Assembly: GCA_037892935.1 (NCBI GenBank)
Contig: JAYXKI010000012.1
Span: 1,240,001 to 1,304,000, forward strand
Reading direction: 5' to 3'
DNA length: 64,000 nt
Source: Phlebopus portentosus
Lineage: Eukaryota; Basidiomycota; Agaricomycetes; Boletales; Boletinellaceae
Shown here: piece by piece, positions 10,620 to 23,125 of the stretch
Position numbering within the stretch: the stretch's first letter is position 1
Layout: every line of letters starts with the position of its first letter
Notes under the pieces: generated by a model
Databases searched by the model: none
What the model saw: only the letters and a program-made list of their open reading frames with translations
Told to the model about the DNA's origin: nothing
Translations under genes and position numbers: made by a program

Positions 10620-12898
10620 TCAAAACCCATACCCGACCCGCTCGAACCGCACCCCCCCGACCTCCTCCCTCTCCTCATCACCACGACGTGCAGATACAGG
10701 TACAGGCGAGGGCGAGGGCGGCGCAGGTATCCTCGGCAAGTTCGCAAGCACGACTCTCTGATCCCCCGAACTCGGCGACTCCACAATCGGGCTCGCCTTC
10801 GCGTCCTCCGCATCTTCTACACTAGTACTCTTCTCCTCCACGCCCCTGCTGAAATCATCCACGACATACTTAACGTCCCCCCCCTCCTCCTCATCGACCC
10901 TCATCGACTCGATCGCGCCCCTCCCCCACCCCACGCCCCTGCCTCTGGTCGTCGTCGGCGACGTCGGGGAGTAGTACGACGGCACGGGCGAGATCGGGGA
11001 CGCCCCGACGACTGCAGACGAGGCGCGGCGCGCGTACGGAGAGGGGAGGTTGCTGAGGTTGAGGTTGAGGTCCCCGCCGCCCCCGTCGATGTCGTGCTCG
11101 ATGTTGATCCGCACCTGCGCCGGGTGTATCTGGAAGCGGTGCTTCGAGGTCGTCAGGGCCTGCACAAAGAAATAGGTTATTGTTAGATTATTATTGTCAT
11201 TATTGGAGCAGGGGACGATCATAGGAAGTACATGTATAAAAGAAAAAGGGACGAGACGTACGGAGAGACTGATCCCCCTATTCGGCGTCGAGTTCTCCAT
11301 CTGCGAGCGTAGGTGCTTCCGTTCGTTGAGCGTCTACAATACAACACAATACGCGCAAGCAATCGTAACAACAATGTCAATAATTTCGCGCATTCATATA
11401 CATTCGCAGGCCGGAACGTAAATACGCACACTCATAAGCGTGTTCCTATTTTCGAACCGAACCGAAAAATTAGCTCTGCACACAGGTCATTTGTCAACTC
11501 GATCCAGAGGGACGACGTACGTTAAGAGCCGCCCGACGGGCAACGCGAACATGTAGTGCAGGTTATTATTCGGTGTCGTCGTCTAGCCCCGAAACCAAAA
11601 TCAAAATCAAAATCAAAAAACTAGAATCGGAATTTTGTATGAAACATACGAGGAAACATAGATCCAGAATCTGATTAACAACAAACGAACAACGTCAGCA
11701 AGAAGTTCCACGTGCAGAAGAAGAAGCGGCACTGACGCAAAGGACGGTGACAGGGACAGCAGCCTTGACAGTCGTAGTGCATATAGTCGATATGATCGAG
11801 TCCGTTCCTGTGCAATCACTTAGTCAGCCTGAACATCAACCTTCCCACCGCGGACTCACTCTCAAACCCAGTCCGACTCCTCAACAGATAATACAACAAG
11901 AACGCGGTAATACTCGCATCGCAGCACGCACTCAGCGCAAGCCACGCATCCGCATAGGGTATGATCTTCTTATGGCTCTCGATGCTGGTATGTATGACGC
12001 CCTGTATCGCGCTCGTGACCGCGAGCGCGGCCTGCGCCCAGCTGAGGAAGGAGATGAAGGCAAAGAGGAGTTTTGAACCCGAGAAGCGCATTATTCTGAA
12101 CGCCATGAAGTGCTGGATCGGCACAGATGCTCTGCGAAAATAAATTGAATAAATAAGGTTAGTTCGGTTCATTCACGATCGATCGATCGGGTAAACGCCG
12201 GAAGTAATTTATTCTATATATAAATAGAAATACGCCGCCCGTCAGCGCTCAACGCTCAGCTCCCCGCGCGGCTGCTCAGGTGCCGCGAGGGTCGGACATT
12301 CCGGCTTCTCAGGCATATCTCGCGTGCAAATTTGCAAACCAATCCTCCGAACAGAAGCATGGACCAATTTCAAATTTCAAATTCGCAAAAAGTAAAGTAG
12401 CGAACGAAAAGAAAAGAAAAGAAAGATGGCAAGTGTACGTACAGAGACGAAAAGATGGGCAGCGTCGCGTACTCCCACGGCGAGTACGCCAACGCGGTCG
12501 GGTTCGCAAAGTTATCCACGACGTAGTGCCATAGCATCGACACTGAGCTGCACACTTGGAACGTGTCGATCGCGTATATCCATCCCAGCAGGGATCTGTA
12601 AGTAAGCAAGCCCGTCCATACACGCCGCATATAAAAGAACGGAAGCAAAAATCGAAAATATAAAGGCGTAATTAGCAACACAAAAATTATTCAATGAAGT
12701 ATTGTAGAAGACGCACATCGTACGCCAACCATCCCGATACCCCGACATCAGGTACGAAACGAGCTGCATGATGCATACGCCGAACACAAGTGCGTTGACG
12801 ACGACGCCGATGAGGAGCGGGCCGACGACGAGCTGGTAGCTCGCGCCCAGAGGCGTCACGTCTCCCGTGCTGGAGATAGTGGCGTTTCCCGATGACAT
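10620..12898 (-). CDS. DUF6534-type seven-transmembrane protein
   Basis: Eight exons: 12898-12717, 12595-12443, 12131-11860, 11807-11737, 11582-11521, 11445-11430, 11333-11262 and 11159-10620. They give 455 residues, and all junction phases agree. Hydrophobic helices include LVVGPLLIGVVVNALVFGV, FQVCSSVSMLWHYVV, FAFISFLSWAQAALAVTSAI and YADAWLALSACC. The family signature closes with RTDSIIS and then LLTNTLMSTLNERKHL, the usual helix-7 end and first cytosolic motif. A Ser/Pro/Gly-rich cytosolic tail of about 180 residues follows. DUF6534 proteins are abundant in mushrooms; their function is unknown. The donor at 11736 (GTCAGT) is the weakest point, and its 154-bp intron is long for this gene. 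The 16-nt sixth exon is needed to keep the TNTLMSTLN signature. Confidence 0.82.
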
Positions 12899-13337
12899 CC
12901 TTGCTCTGCTCTTGCTTCTGCGCGTTGCTCTCGTCTTGTCAAGGTGTGTTTAATCGAAGCACTTTGGAGGACAGATCTAGACGGAGAAGGTGGGGATGAC
13001 AAGGAGGGAGCTAAGCGGAAGGGGAAGAGTGACGAGAAGACGAACGAGAAGAAGTAAGAGGAGGAAGGAGAGCGAAGGACAGAAGGCCAGCAAGTCAAAT
13101 TAAATCCCTCCAGTCAAGACAAAAGGAGCGACAAAACACCGGCGGAGGCGGAGACGGGCGCGAATGAAGAGAGAGAGAGAGACGCGCGTACGTACGTCAG
13201 TATCCAAGTATGTATTAAAGGACAATGCGCGAAAGAAAAGATATAGCCAGGGAAACGTGTAATAATAACGAAGGTACTAAACCGCCGAGGAGAGCGGCAG
13301 CGGCAGCAACGACGGCACGCAGACAAACAAACGCCCA

Positions 13338-13340
<3 letters not shown>

Positions 13341-13368
<28 letters not shown>
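13341..13368. repeat. (AAGT)7 microsatellite
   Basis: Seven perfect copies of the tetranucleotide AAGT lie in gene-free DNA. Confidence 0.95.
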
Positions 13369-13369
<1 letters not shown>

Positions 13370-14991
13370 CTCTTCCGTGCAAGGCAGACGTCTGTCACCT
13401 CTCATCATCCCATCCCTCGTGTCCCCATCGATACCACCCGTCCGTGCGTCCGTCCTTCATGTGCATGCGCTATCACCACGGACCTAATGGGGAACCCCAT
13501 AGGCACTTCCTTTCAATGTGATCCTCAGGAGCACGAGAGAACTCAGAAGCCTCGACATGAGACAGGGGGGTTCCGGGTCCAGTACAGTACAGTACGTAGC
13601 TCGCGCGAAGTCATCAATCAATCTTCTTCTCCTCGTAAGTAAGCAAACAAGCAACTCAAAGCGACAACCCAAAGCGAGGTCTGAGAAGGTCTCCGGCGTT
13701 TCCTATCCCGGCCGCTCGTTCACTTTGTTTTCCCGTGAGAAGAACTTCATCGCCGTCTTCCCAAAGTGAGCTCTAGCTGTTCGAGTGCACCTGGAAAAAA
13801 ATTGCTTCCGTACTCGTCTTCTATCATCGACAAAGTCAGTCCTTCCTTCTTTCCTTCCTCTTCGTCACCACAAAGCCAGTGCGTCCGTCAGTCAGGTAAA
13901 AACCAGCGACGGATGATAGCCCCTCCTCGCCGTCGGAGCGCCCAACTCCGTCCTACGAGAAAAAAAAACAAAAAAAAGAACACGGAAGCTAGAAGCTAGA
14001 AACCAGCAGCCTGAAAAGCGAAGAACCCATCATCAAGCCTGAGAAAACGAGCAGCCTGAGAAAAACGAGCAGCCTGAGCCTGAAAACAAGTCCAAGAGCC
14101 GTGCGGACCGGACCTTCGGGGCTTCCTCTGGCTTTCTTTGACCTTTGATATTGATGCGTCAGTCACGGCTCTCGCGGTGGACATGTTGATTTCCCCAACA
14201 TGACCGCACAAGGGAAGAGAAAGAAAGATAGAAAGAAAGAAAAAAACATCCGCATCCGTGATTGGGAGTTTCCTTTCGTAGTAGGCATGACTAATCCCTC
14301 AACTTTATGATTCCCGGACCGAGAAGGAAGGAGGATCTCCGTGAAGATCTCCGTGCGATGATATGATTGACGCCTGGAAAAACTTTCTCTCTCTGCGTTT
14401 GCAATTGCAATTGCGAAGACTCTGATCGTTTCGGGTCGTCGAACGGGATCAATATGCTAGATAGAAAAAGTATATACTGCATGTCTCTCAGACAGATAAT
14501 TTCGTGCATGCGATTGCAATTACTACTTCCTGAGTGAATGGGTTCGAAAACGCTTCCGAGGCGGGATGGGAGCTTCCTGCTGGGTGAGCTGCATAAGTAC
14601 AGTACTATTATATATTAGTAGACGATCTTTTCTTTCTGTCTTTCAACTCCGTCCGACCTTTTTCTTTTTTTTTTTCCAAAATCGGAACCACTGAAATATC
14701 TCTTCGAATATCAAACACAGTCTGTCTCTCTAAAATTAAAATTGCAATTGCGGTCGCAGCAGTGTGTGTGGCGTTGTAACCATATCATGTCAGTCAGTCG
14801 GCACGCACTGGGAAGAATGAAGAATCATGAAAGAAATGTCCTTTCAATCTCAAGTTTTTTTCCAATCCAAGCCGTCACGATATGCGCCTGAGAATATTTA
14901 TGGAGTTGACTCTGACAACTGCGAAAGAAAGAGGAAAAGGACAAAGAAATGGCAGTTGTGTATTTGCTTTGATGAGCTCGGGTTGCATTCT

Positions 14992-15011
14992 GGATGGATG
15001 GATGGATGGAT
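14992..15011. repeat. (GGAT)5 microsatellite
   Basis: Five perfect copies of GGAT lie in the gene-free region left of the Rua1-type gene. Confidence 0.9.
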
Positions 15012-16299
15012 GCAAGAGAGTTTTTTGTACATAGACCCGCTATTCAAACTCAGAGCATGTCGCAACGATAAGTTCGGAATGGAGATAAAGTTCAACGCTT
15101 GCCGTCAGGCTTAAGGCGAGAGACTGCACAGGGGTTGATAACACTGCAAGGAAGCTGACGAAGAAAAAGATCAGTATTTTGCATGGTAGTTTCACAAAAT
15201 ATGTTTGCTAACCACTCCCTCAACGAAGTAGTTGATAGAACTCAACTCTATGTAGTTCGTTAGGGTTTTAAGAATCAGCAGTTCTTCAACTCTTTTTTTT
15301 TTTGACACGCGTCATAAACACGCATCTTCGGAAGAGAGAGAGAGAGAAAGCAGAAATTGGTTTGTCTTTAGTCACTGAGTTTTACAAAGTCGAAAGACAA
15401 AGTCTGGCTTCCAGGATCGCAGAAAGATGACATGTCCAATTCATACGTAGAAGTCCTGGCATGTGAGTAGCAATGATAATTCGGATAGGATTGAAATACT
15501 CCTTGCTCCGGAATTTGATAGCTTCTCTTTCATCAGAATCCGGCACACGTCAGCACACCCGTTGCGTTGAAAACCAGTGGACTGCGAGGTAGCAAGACAC
15601 CGCATAGCGGAGATGGCGACGCAATCTCACAGGCGTAGAAAACGCTTATACTCGATGAGAGGTTAAAGAAAGAAGAGTGGACGATGGAGGGTGGATGAAG
15701 GGAGTCCTGACGACTTCGACATCATAGACCTGAGTATGCGGGTCGGACTGCAATGCGAACGGAATAGATTGAGTGGGATTACGAAATATTTGAGAAGACG
15801 CGTCACTACGGGACTGCACGCGTACGCACGAAGAGACCACGAGCGTGCAGTAGTGTTCAGCGAGCATGTAATTGTGAAGCCTCTAGAGAGGACTGTTTGC
15901 GTCAGGCACCGTGACGTGCACGAATGGAAGAACAGCCGCGCTCTTGTTCAGTCTGCTCATCGTATTTACGCAGATGAAGAATAGTCACGACGACGGAGGC
16001 CGAGCATACGTGTATTTGTACCCCAGATATTAGCGTGCAAATAGAAGAAAAGAAAGAAAACCCGTCAGACGAAAAACACGTTTTTTTTTATATTTTATAT
16101 TTATATTTGATTCCGTCGGTGTATATTACATAACTTAATCCCACGATGTAAAACGCGCCTCATTGACGCGCATAGCCGCATACACTCCTCTTTCTCGTCT
16201 TCGTCTCCTCGCCCTTCGTCGTCGTCGTCGTCGTCTCCCGCCGCGTCCCCGACGTCCATGATCTGCTAGTCATTTTTCCGTATACATTTAGTATTAATA

Positions 16300-19200
16300 A
16301 TGCTTCATACTCCCTTAAATCACTCTCATCATCCCTCTTCCGTCCATAACTCTCATCCGCACGCGCCAGCACACCACACTCAGCACCAGCACGTTCAAGC
16401 ACACACACCTGCTCAAGGACACGTTCAGCGTTGCAGTCCCAATCATGGCTCACCTCCGCATGAGCTCAATTTTGCTGACTGGCTGCACATGTCTCCCGCT
16501 CAGGTATGCATACAACTTACTTTCTTAAGAGCCACTTCTCGGTTCCTTTTACTCACCTTTTTTCGCCTTTTTTCTTTTTTCTTTTCTGGCTTTTTGTTGC
16601 AATCAGGTCGCCATGATGTCTCCCGTCGGTGTGCCTTACACTCCGCCTAGCACCCACCACCACCACCATCTGTTCGTACCGACGCCCAGCCCGCTCCAGT
16701 ACTCCGCTGTCACTGCTGCAAACCCGAATGCGAGGAACGACTTCTTGGCGACAACTTCGCCTTTGTCCTATTCCTCCCCGCCCTTTCAGTACCCTCATCT
16801 CAACCCTTACGGTCCCACAATGGCAATGGCAGGAAATCAGCATTTTCAGCAAATGCACACCCATCAACAGGTGCCGACTATCTCCGTGTCCATGGACGAC
16901 ATGCGCCATCAACTGCACGAGGACTCGCTTGTACCGGCTGCGCATACAGCGAACGGGTCAGGCCTTAGTCCCTCGCCTTTGAACACAGAGTATTTCCCGT
17001 ATGCGAGCGGACCTGTGCGGGCCATGTCTTCTTCGTCGACATCTCCAGTCTCGCATGCAGGCTCGCCGTACCCGTTCCATCAAGCCTACGCGTGTGCGTC
17101 GGGCGGGGAGGGCGAATCGACACCTGTCACGACGCTTTCAGCCGCCGACGAGTCTCAGCAGACACGAGCTGCCTCGTCTCAGGACACCGTCACCGCCCAG
17201 CAGCATCTCATTGACAAACTCCGCGGTGTTTCTCCCGTAACAGACACCGGGAGCAAGCCCGCCTCGCCTCAGCGCGCACAGCGAAAGCCGCCTGTTGAAA
17301 GCGCCGAGTCGCCCTTCCGTATTGCGGCACCGCAGCCTCGTCCTGGGTCAGGGCTCGGACCTTCGTTCTCCCCTCTGCCGGCATCCTCGAGGCCTGCGTC
17401 TGCCCTCGGCGCCTTGTCGGAGCTTGCTGAGCTTGCCTCGCGTCAGCCCACGCCCTCGCAGCCTCTCGTGAATTCATCGTTGGTTTCGCCTGCACCGCAC
17501 TCTCATCCATCTTCTCGGGCCGTGTCTCGCCCTGCTTCAGCTTTGAGCACTCGTAGCACCGCGTCACACGCAAAACTGCCCAAAGTCCGCCGCAAACAGC
17601 CTCCCCCACATCGGTTCGCTCCGTCTCTTTTACAAGTTAACCTCCCGTATCAGACATCTTCATCTGGTGATGGTAGTCCCAATAAACCATCGACCCCGAG
17701 TCTCGCAGATGCACTCGCGCGCGGACCGCTGGAGTTCGAAGACGACGGCCCTCGGTACCGCACGCGCAGCAAGCTCCGCATCCTCAAAGCGGAGATGCAA
17801 GAACGCGAGCGTGAGGCGGACTTGTTGCTCATTCGGCGTGGTTTGCGTGGTGAGTCAGGAACTGGAGGCGCAGATGGAGGAGGTGACAAGACGGGCCTGG
17901 ATATCCTGGCGAGCGTCAGCGTTACTCGGCGTATCGAATTGGAGCCTTCCCAGAAGAAGCGTTCAGAGTCTCCTGCGTCTGTGTACACCCATTCTCAGAA
18001 GGCAGCAGCACGTCCTAAAACCAAACGCAATTTGAAACGCGCGTTTAGGGACCTCGAAGATGCAGACTGTGAGTCTGTCACTACAGGGAGCGAGTGTGGT
18101 GGAAGTCGCACCCCGTCGAAGAGGCAGAGGGTTCCTACAGAGAAGGCTGTAGCAGCTAGTACTTCTCACGTGAGCGTGAAGAAGGAACCCCTCGAGACGA
18201 GGTCGCTTCGGAACCGTTCGCACGCGAAGCAGCAGGCTGGATCTCCTGTGCGTCCTTCGCCGGTGCGCACGTCGAGTCAGAAGAGCAACAACGGCAAGAA
18301 AGCTGCTGTCAAGAGTGCGAAGGCGTCTCCCGCACCTGTAGCCTCTACAAGGTCGTCGGCTGTGAAGAAAGGCGCGGCAGTGAAGACCGCTATTAAGAAG
18401 GACGACGATGCCGAGATGGCGCTGTCAGATAACGGCGAATCGGAATTATCTTCACTCTCGAGCATGTCGGAAACGGAAGAAGAGGGCAAGTCGAGCGCGG
18501 ACGGCGATACGGATTACTCGCCCAAGAAGAAATCCGGCGCTCGTTCGTCCAAGCCTTCTAACAACGGTAAACAATCTTCCACGACGCATGCACAAGCGCA
18601 ACCCCAGGCAGAGACGCAGACGAAACCGAAAGTCAGCTCAACGCCGATCGACACCGCGCGCGGCGCCGCCGCTATACCCTTCCCCGTGCGCCGCTTCCCG
18701 CCTGACGTGCCCATCCACGCAGGCTTCCCGTTGTTGTACCGCAAGTTCCCCGTATGTGGGTATACGGACCCGAGTTTCAATGAGGTGCTACCTAGTGAGA
18801 TGGCGTTGTCAGTCCCAGGGTTGGAGGTATTGTCGTTCGGCGTTGCTGGTGGTGCGAATGCGAGTGCGAATGGGATGTCGAGTCCGTTGTCGTCCCTTAC
18901 GAGCTCGCCCAGCTCTCACGCGAACGTGAACCCAGATGCTTCTGAGCCCTCAGGGGGCGCCTCGCTGCCCTTGCCCCCGCCTCCGTCCTCAGGCCACTTC
19001 AACCAGCCACGCAGCGCCGAAGACCTCTACACCCCGCGCTTCGTCCGGGGCGTGGGCCGCGACAAGATGGGGCTGTGTCCGGTATGCTACGAGAGTCCTG
19101 AGAGGGGTGGAGCGGGGAGGGCGGAGTGGTTGAGTATGAAGTTCTCTGCGTTCAAGTGAGTTATTCTGTCCGCTCGGTTTGATTTGGTCTGTTGGTTTTG

Positions 19201-20308
19201 GTTTTGGTTTTGGGTCTCGCACCGATTTCGGTGTCGTACCTCTTTTCGTCCTTTTCCCCATTCACGAACATTTACTGATATGCTCGGTATTAGCTACCAC
19301 ATGCAATACGCACACGGCATCTCGCCTATCACCGCGCACCCCTTCTCGCCGCCCGTCGACTTCCGCGTCGTCAAGCGCTCGCCGAACCACAAGAACGAGA
19401 AGTACGAAATGTTGGAGGGGAAGTGTCATCGCTGCTTGGAGTGGGCGCCCGTGGAGGGTGTGAAGTGTGTTGAGGCGAAGGTGAGATTCTGTTTCGTGTT
19501 CATCGATTTCCTGGTTTCGTTTTGTTTCTATGTTGTCTGCGTTCATGATTCTGTTCGGATGGCTGGACGGACGATGGCACTTTCGAACGCAGTCCTCCAA
19601 GGGGTGAAAAATTTGCAGAGCATTGCATCATGTCCTTGCGCGTGCATTTTTATACGATGGAGACAGATAATCCATCCATCTATCGATCGGATGAGGATCG
19701 ACATTCTCAATTCTCGGTCGGGTCTGAAGATCCGGAGAGGGCTGAGCGGATTATCGTCCTAATCGTGCAACGATCATATGGCACATGGAGCAAATCCTCC
19801 GGAGGCACCGCTCCGAGACGCCCGCCCAAATCGATGAAATGTTTCTGTGTGCACAGCAGATTTCTATTCCGATAATTATTTTTTACTTTCTTGGCTCGGA
19901 GAGCAAAATATCGATTGCTAATCATTTTTTTCTTTTGCATGGTCCAATCATACGGCGTTATTTACCACACATCGCCTTCACCAGCTCAAAGAAATCTACT
20001 GGTGGAAACATGCGGCACAGTGCCACAAAGGGTCGACCATCCTAGGCGAGTCGGACGTGCACCTCAACGACGCCATCGCCGTCCGCGCGAAAAGGATCTT
20101 CGATATCATCCACGCGCGCCAACATCCCTCTGTCCCTCCGCCTTCGGCACTGCAGAAGTTATACGTTGGACCTGGAGGAAAGGGTGCGGCTGCCCGTATG
20201 CCTCCTGGTGCGGAGCCGACGGGTTCCCCGGAGAGTATGTCGTTCGTTGCGAGGAGGGAGATGTTCTGTGCGCTGCCGGGCCCGTACGTGGTCCCGCCTC
20301 AGGCCTAG
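16300..20308 (+). CDS. Rua1-type transcription regulator (Rua1 C-terminal / DUF4451 domain)
   Basis: Four exons, 16300-16503, 16607-19155, 19294-19480 and 19985-20308, give 1,087 residues. The first 900 or so are low-complexity Ser/Pro/His-rich sequence with a His run (HSHHPSSVHNSHPHAP and THHHHH) and basic patches with SKRQR-type nuclear signals. The conserved C-terminal domain starts at YTPRFVRGVGRDKMGLCPVC and continues with WLSMKFSAFNYHMQYAHGIS, EGKCHRCLEWAPVEG and IYWWKHAAQCH. Its Cys/His pairs form zinc-finger-like motifs. Rua1 of Ustilago maydis controls the ustilagic acid cluster; other members are uncharacterised. No secondary-metabolism cluster is visible beside this gene. The last intron (504 bp) is far longer than the others in the window. 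Confidence 0.88.
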
Positions 20309-23125
20309 GGTGGCCATCTATGCCCGATTCCTGGCGCTACGCACAAGTTTCAGATAGGCGCTTCTTTTAATTCGCCTCGAGTGCGATGATCTCTCTTTCG
20401 TCATGCCGAAGGAACTATGCACTTCCTCGTCTCCTCGCTTCGTCTCTATGCTCGCCATTGCCATCGGTATCGATTTCGGACTTTAGGCTCTCCAAACCGG
20501 TCTCGTTCCAGCTTCCGCACTTCCGCGCGTATGCCTCCTTTGTCTGCATCTCTATTATCTATCTATCCATGCTTCACTCTATCCTATGGACTTTCTTATT
20601 CGCGCCGACCCAATTCACGTACCTGCATACCATCATCATAATTACTCGTTACCCCCCATCAAAGACTCTCTTGATACCGACACACTCGCAATCTAGTATT
20701 ATAATTGGGTCCATTTGGCGCATCTTTTTTTCGTTCTGTTTCCCGGTTTAGTTTCTCGTTTTGTGGTTCAAGGTATTCTCTCTCTCTCGATTTCACGATC
20801 TCGAGTTATATTCACGTACGTACGAACGTATCGTCATTGATGTTAGTTTGAAGTTTCCACCGTACATCTTTTTTCATCTTCACTCTTACTTTTTTTTCGG
20901 TTATCGGTCCTCGGTTTATTCAGCCACTATAGATTTCCTGGTGTATATATTCGCGCCGACACCTGCGGTTCGGCGCTCTGGTCCTTCCTCGTCTTTTTTT
21001 TTCTTTTTCCTCGGTTTGGAACTCTGCGCTTCTGCACTCGGCACTCCACTCTAATTACCCATTACCCATTCCATCCATCGCTGCAATCGTATTCACGTAT
21101 ATCACTGCATCCCCTATATCCACCGTCACTTTCACCTCTATTCCTCACAACTTCCAATATCATCCGCATCCGCATCCTTATCCATCTCATCCACATCCTT
21201 TAATACCCCGCCGTTCACTCGCGCGCAATTTAGACACTCCATTTCTCATTTCTCATTGCTCAGTTCTAGCATGTGTATATATTCCTTTATGTGCATCCCG
21301 GATCGCAATCTTTCTCCCCTTTTTCTTTACTCAGTTATCAGTTATCGGCTTTACTCTTCCCACGACTTATAATCCCCCCTTCTAGCTTATCGCAGCGGTT
21401 TGCCTACCTCTCCCTGCCCTACTCTACGATAAAGCAGGCCTGAGGTACTGGCCGTACTGTGCTTTCACGTTTACTGCTACTTCTATATACTCTACACTAT
21501 TCCCTGTGCATATTCTCACTTTATCTATCCCATCTATCTTCTGCTCTACCAACGTACACTTACATCTAGTCCGTTATAATGTCTTTCATACCAGTATCCT
21601 CGCTTTGTCCCGTGCCTTTTATCCGCTTTAGTTGTTAGTCGTTACTCGTTATGCACGCTTTATCGTTGTCAGTCGCTGTGCTCCTTTCTTTTTCTTTACT
21701 TTTACCTTTGCATAGCGCACGGTACATATTATCGATCGATCAGCTGGTAGTTCATTTGTCGGGCATGTTTTCTCTGTGTCTGTTTGACGGTAATGGCAAT
21801 GATGATGATGTTACTCGTGTTATGATGCTTGAGTGCGCGAAGGACACGAGGAGCCGGTGTTCTTACAGTACATCACGCAACGGAATAAAAAAAAGGGGGA
21901 GCAAAATAAACTACACGTCGAGAACGATTACTGTAATGTGTAATGTCGGGATGAAGATGACTGTAATAGACTCGATATATTCAACCAGCGCTTGGATATT
22001 ACTACATAGGCCTTACTAGGCCTGTTGTCTAGAATACAAGCAAGCAAGACCTAATAATTGTCCTATTACAACTTACATGGGGACAACTTGTAATTACTGT
22101 AGGACAACGGAACCACTTACTAATATCTCTGACGATATTAATTTTTGAACAGAGTGTTTTCATTTTGATCCTTACGTGTACAATAAATAGTACGTCGTTT
22201 GCCCCATACTCATCCAACCCGATCAGAATCTTATCCGTCTCTTTTGCAACGCAACGCGTCCTTCAAGGTCTTACTTACACATTACCGTTTCATGTAAAGT
22301 AAGTGAAAAATCTATTATAGTACAATAAGTATGTAAAGTACTCCGAGTTCCATCAATACTGCGTCAGTAAGTAGATAACTAACACCAGGAATGCATATAC
22401 TGTGATAGTACAAAGAGAACACCGATACCATATGAACCTGAGCCTTCCGGGGAGCGTGCAAATCTCCCCAATATGAACTGATGACTAAAGAATAACTTTT
22501 GCAGATCGCAGCGTGCCAGAAAAAGAAAGAACCAAATTACCGATGAAAGAAAGAAAGAAACCATCCGAGTCGGGTGCAAAAAGTCGCTTTTCTCCTGAAT
22601 TTGACTGAATATGAAATATCGGTAATCGCAATGTATATATCTACAAAGGAGTAGCTATTGACACTACAGTGCAATAGTGCAATGCCTGCCAAAACAGACA
22701 AAGAAATCACAAGGGAGATGAATACACATGCTTCAAGTAAATACAGTAGACTCGCCTCCCTGGCGGTTCATCTCAAAGAACACAACGCGAACAGAGAAAC
22801 GATGGCGGTGTCAAAGAAACGTGTGCTTCGTCCTTTGGGCTCTTTTCAAACTCTTCACCGCTTATCCCGCTTAGATCCAGCTTGTAATCAGATCGATTGC
22901 TTACGTAATCACAAGAACTTTTTGATGGTGGCCTGGTGAGCCTTTGGGCCTTTGCGGCACAAGCATACAGACAAACAAGGGGCAATAAAGAACTTGGAAT
23001 GCAGACTCACTGATCACATTCTGTCTCCCTCCCATCATCTACCCCACTTCTCGCAATAGTGAAGCCCCCCCTACCTAATCCATAACTCAATCTCAATACC
23101 TTACCCATTTACGAACTCCGTAATA
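20309..23125. other. Gene-free region between the Rua1-type gene and DGW copy 2
   Basis: About 2.8 kb, pyrimidine-rich at its left end (20.4-21.6 kb), perhaps a long 3' UTR. No frame has coding character. AT-rich stretches near 22.0-22.6 kb show no repeat or RNA gene that I could identify. Confidence 0.45.

Larger units (their letters stand above)
12899..16299. promoter_or_regulatory. Long divergent gene-free region upstream of the Rua1-type gene
   Basis: A 3.4-kb region lies between two divergent starts. Frames inside are short and low in coding character. It is rich in purine/pyrimidine tracts and simple repeats. The size suggests an extended control region or 5' UTR of the regulator to the right (inference). 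No RNA gene was recognised. Confidence 0.4.

Noticed and set aside
10298..10813. Arg-rich minus-strand frame of 171 residues
   Set aside because: It overlaps the last DUF6534 exon in another frame and its 3' flank; composition is that of an out-of-frame reading.
16553..18929. Several frames of 80-170 residues inside the Rua1-type gene
   Set aside because: Arg/Ser-rich shadows of the long GC-rich exon; none has splice support or family similarity.
20386..21054. Plus-strand frames with hydrophobic stretches in the pyrimidine-rich region
   Set aside because: Phe/Ser/Leu-rich readings expected from T/C-rich DNA; no conserved motif or intron pattern.
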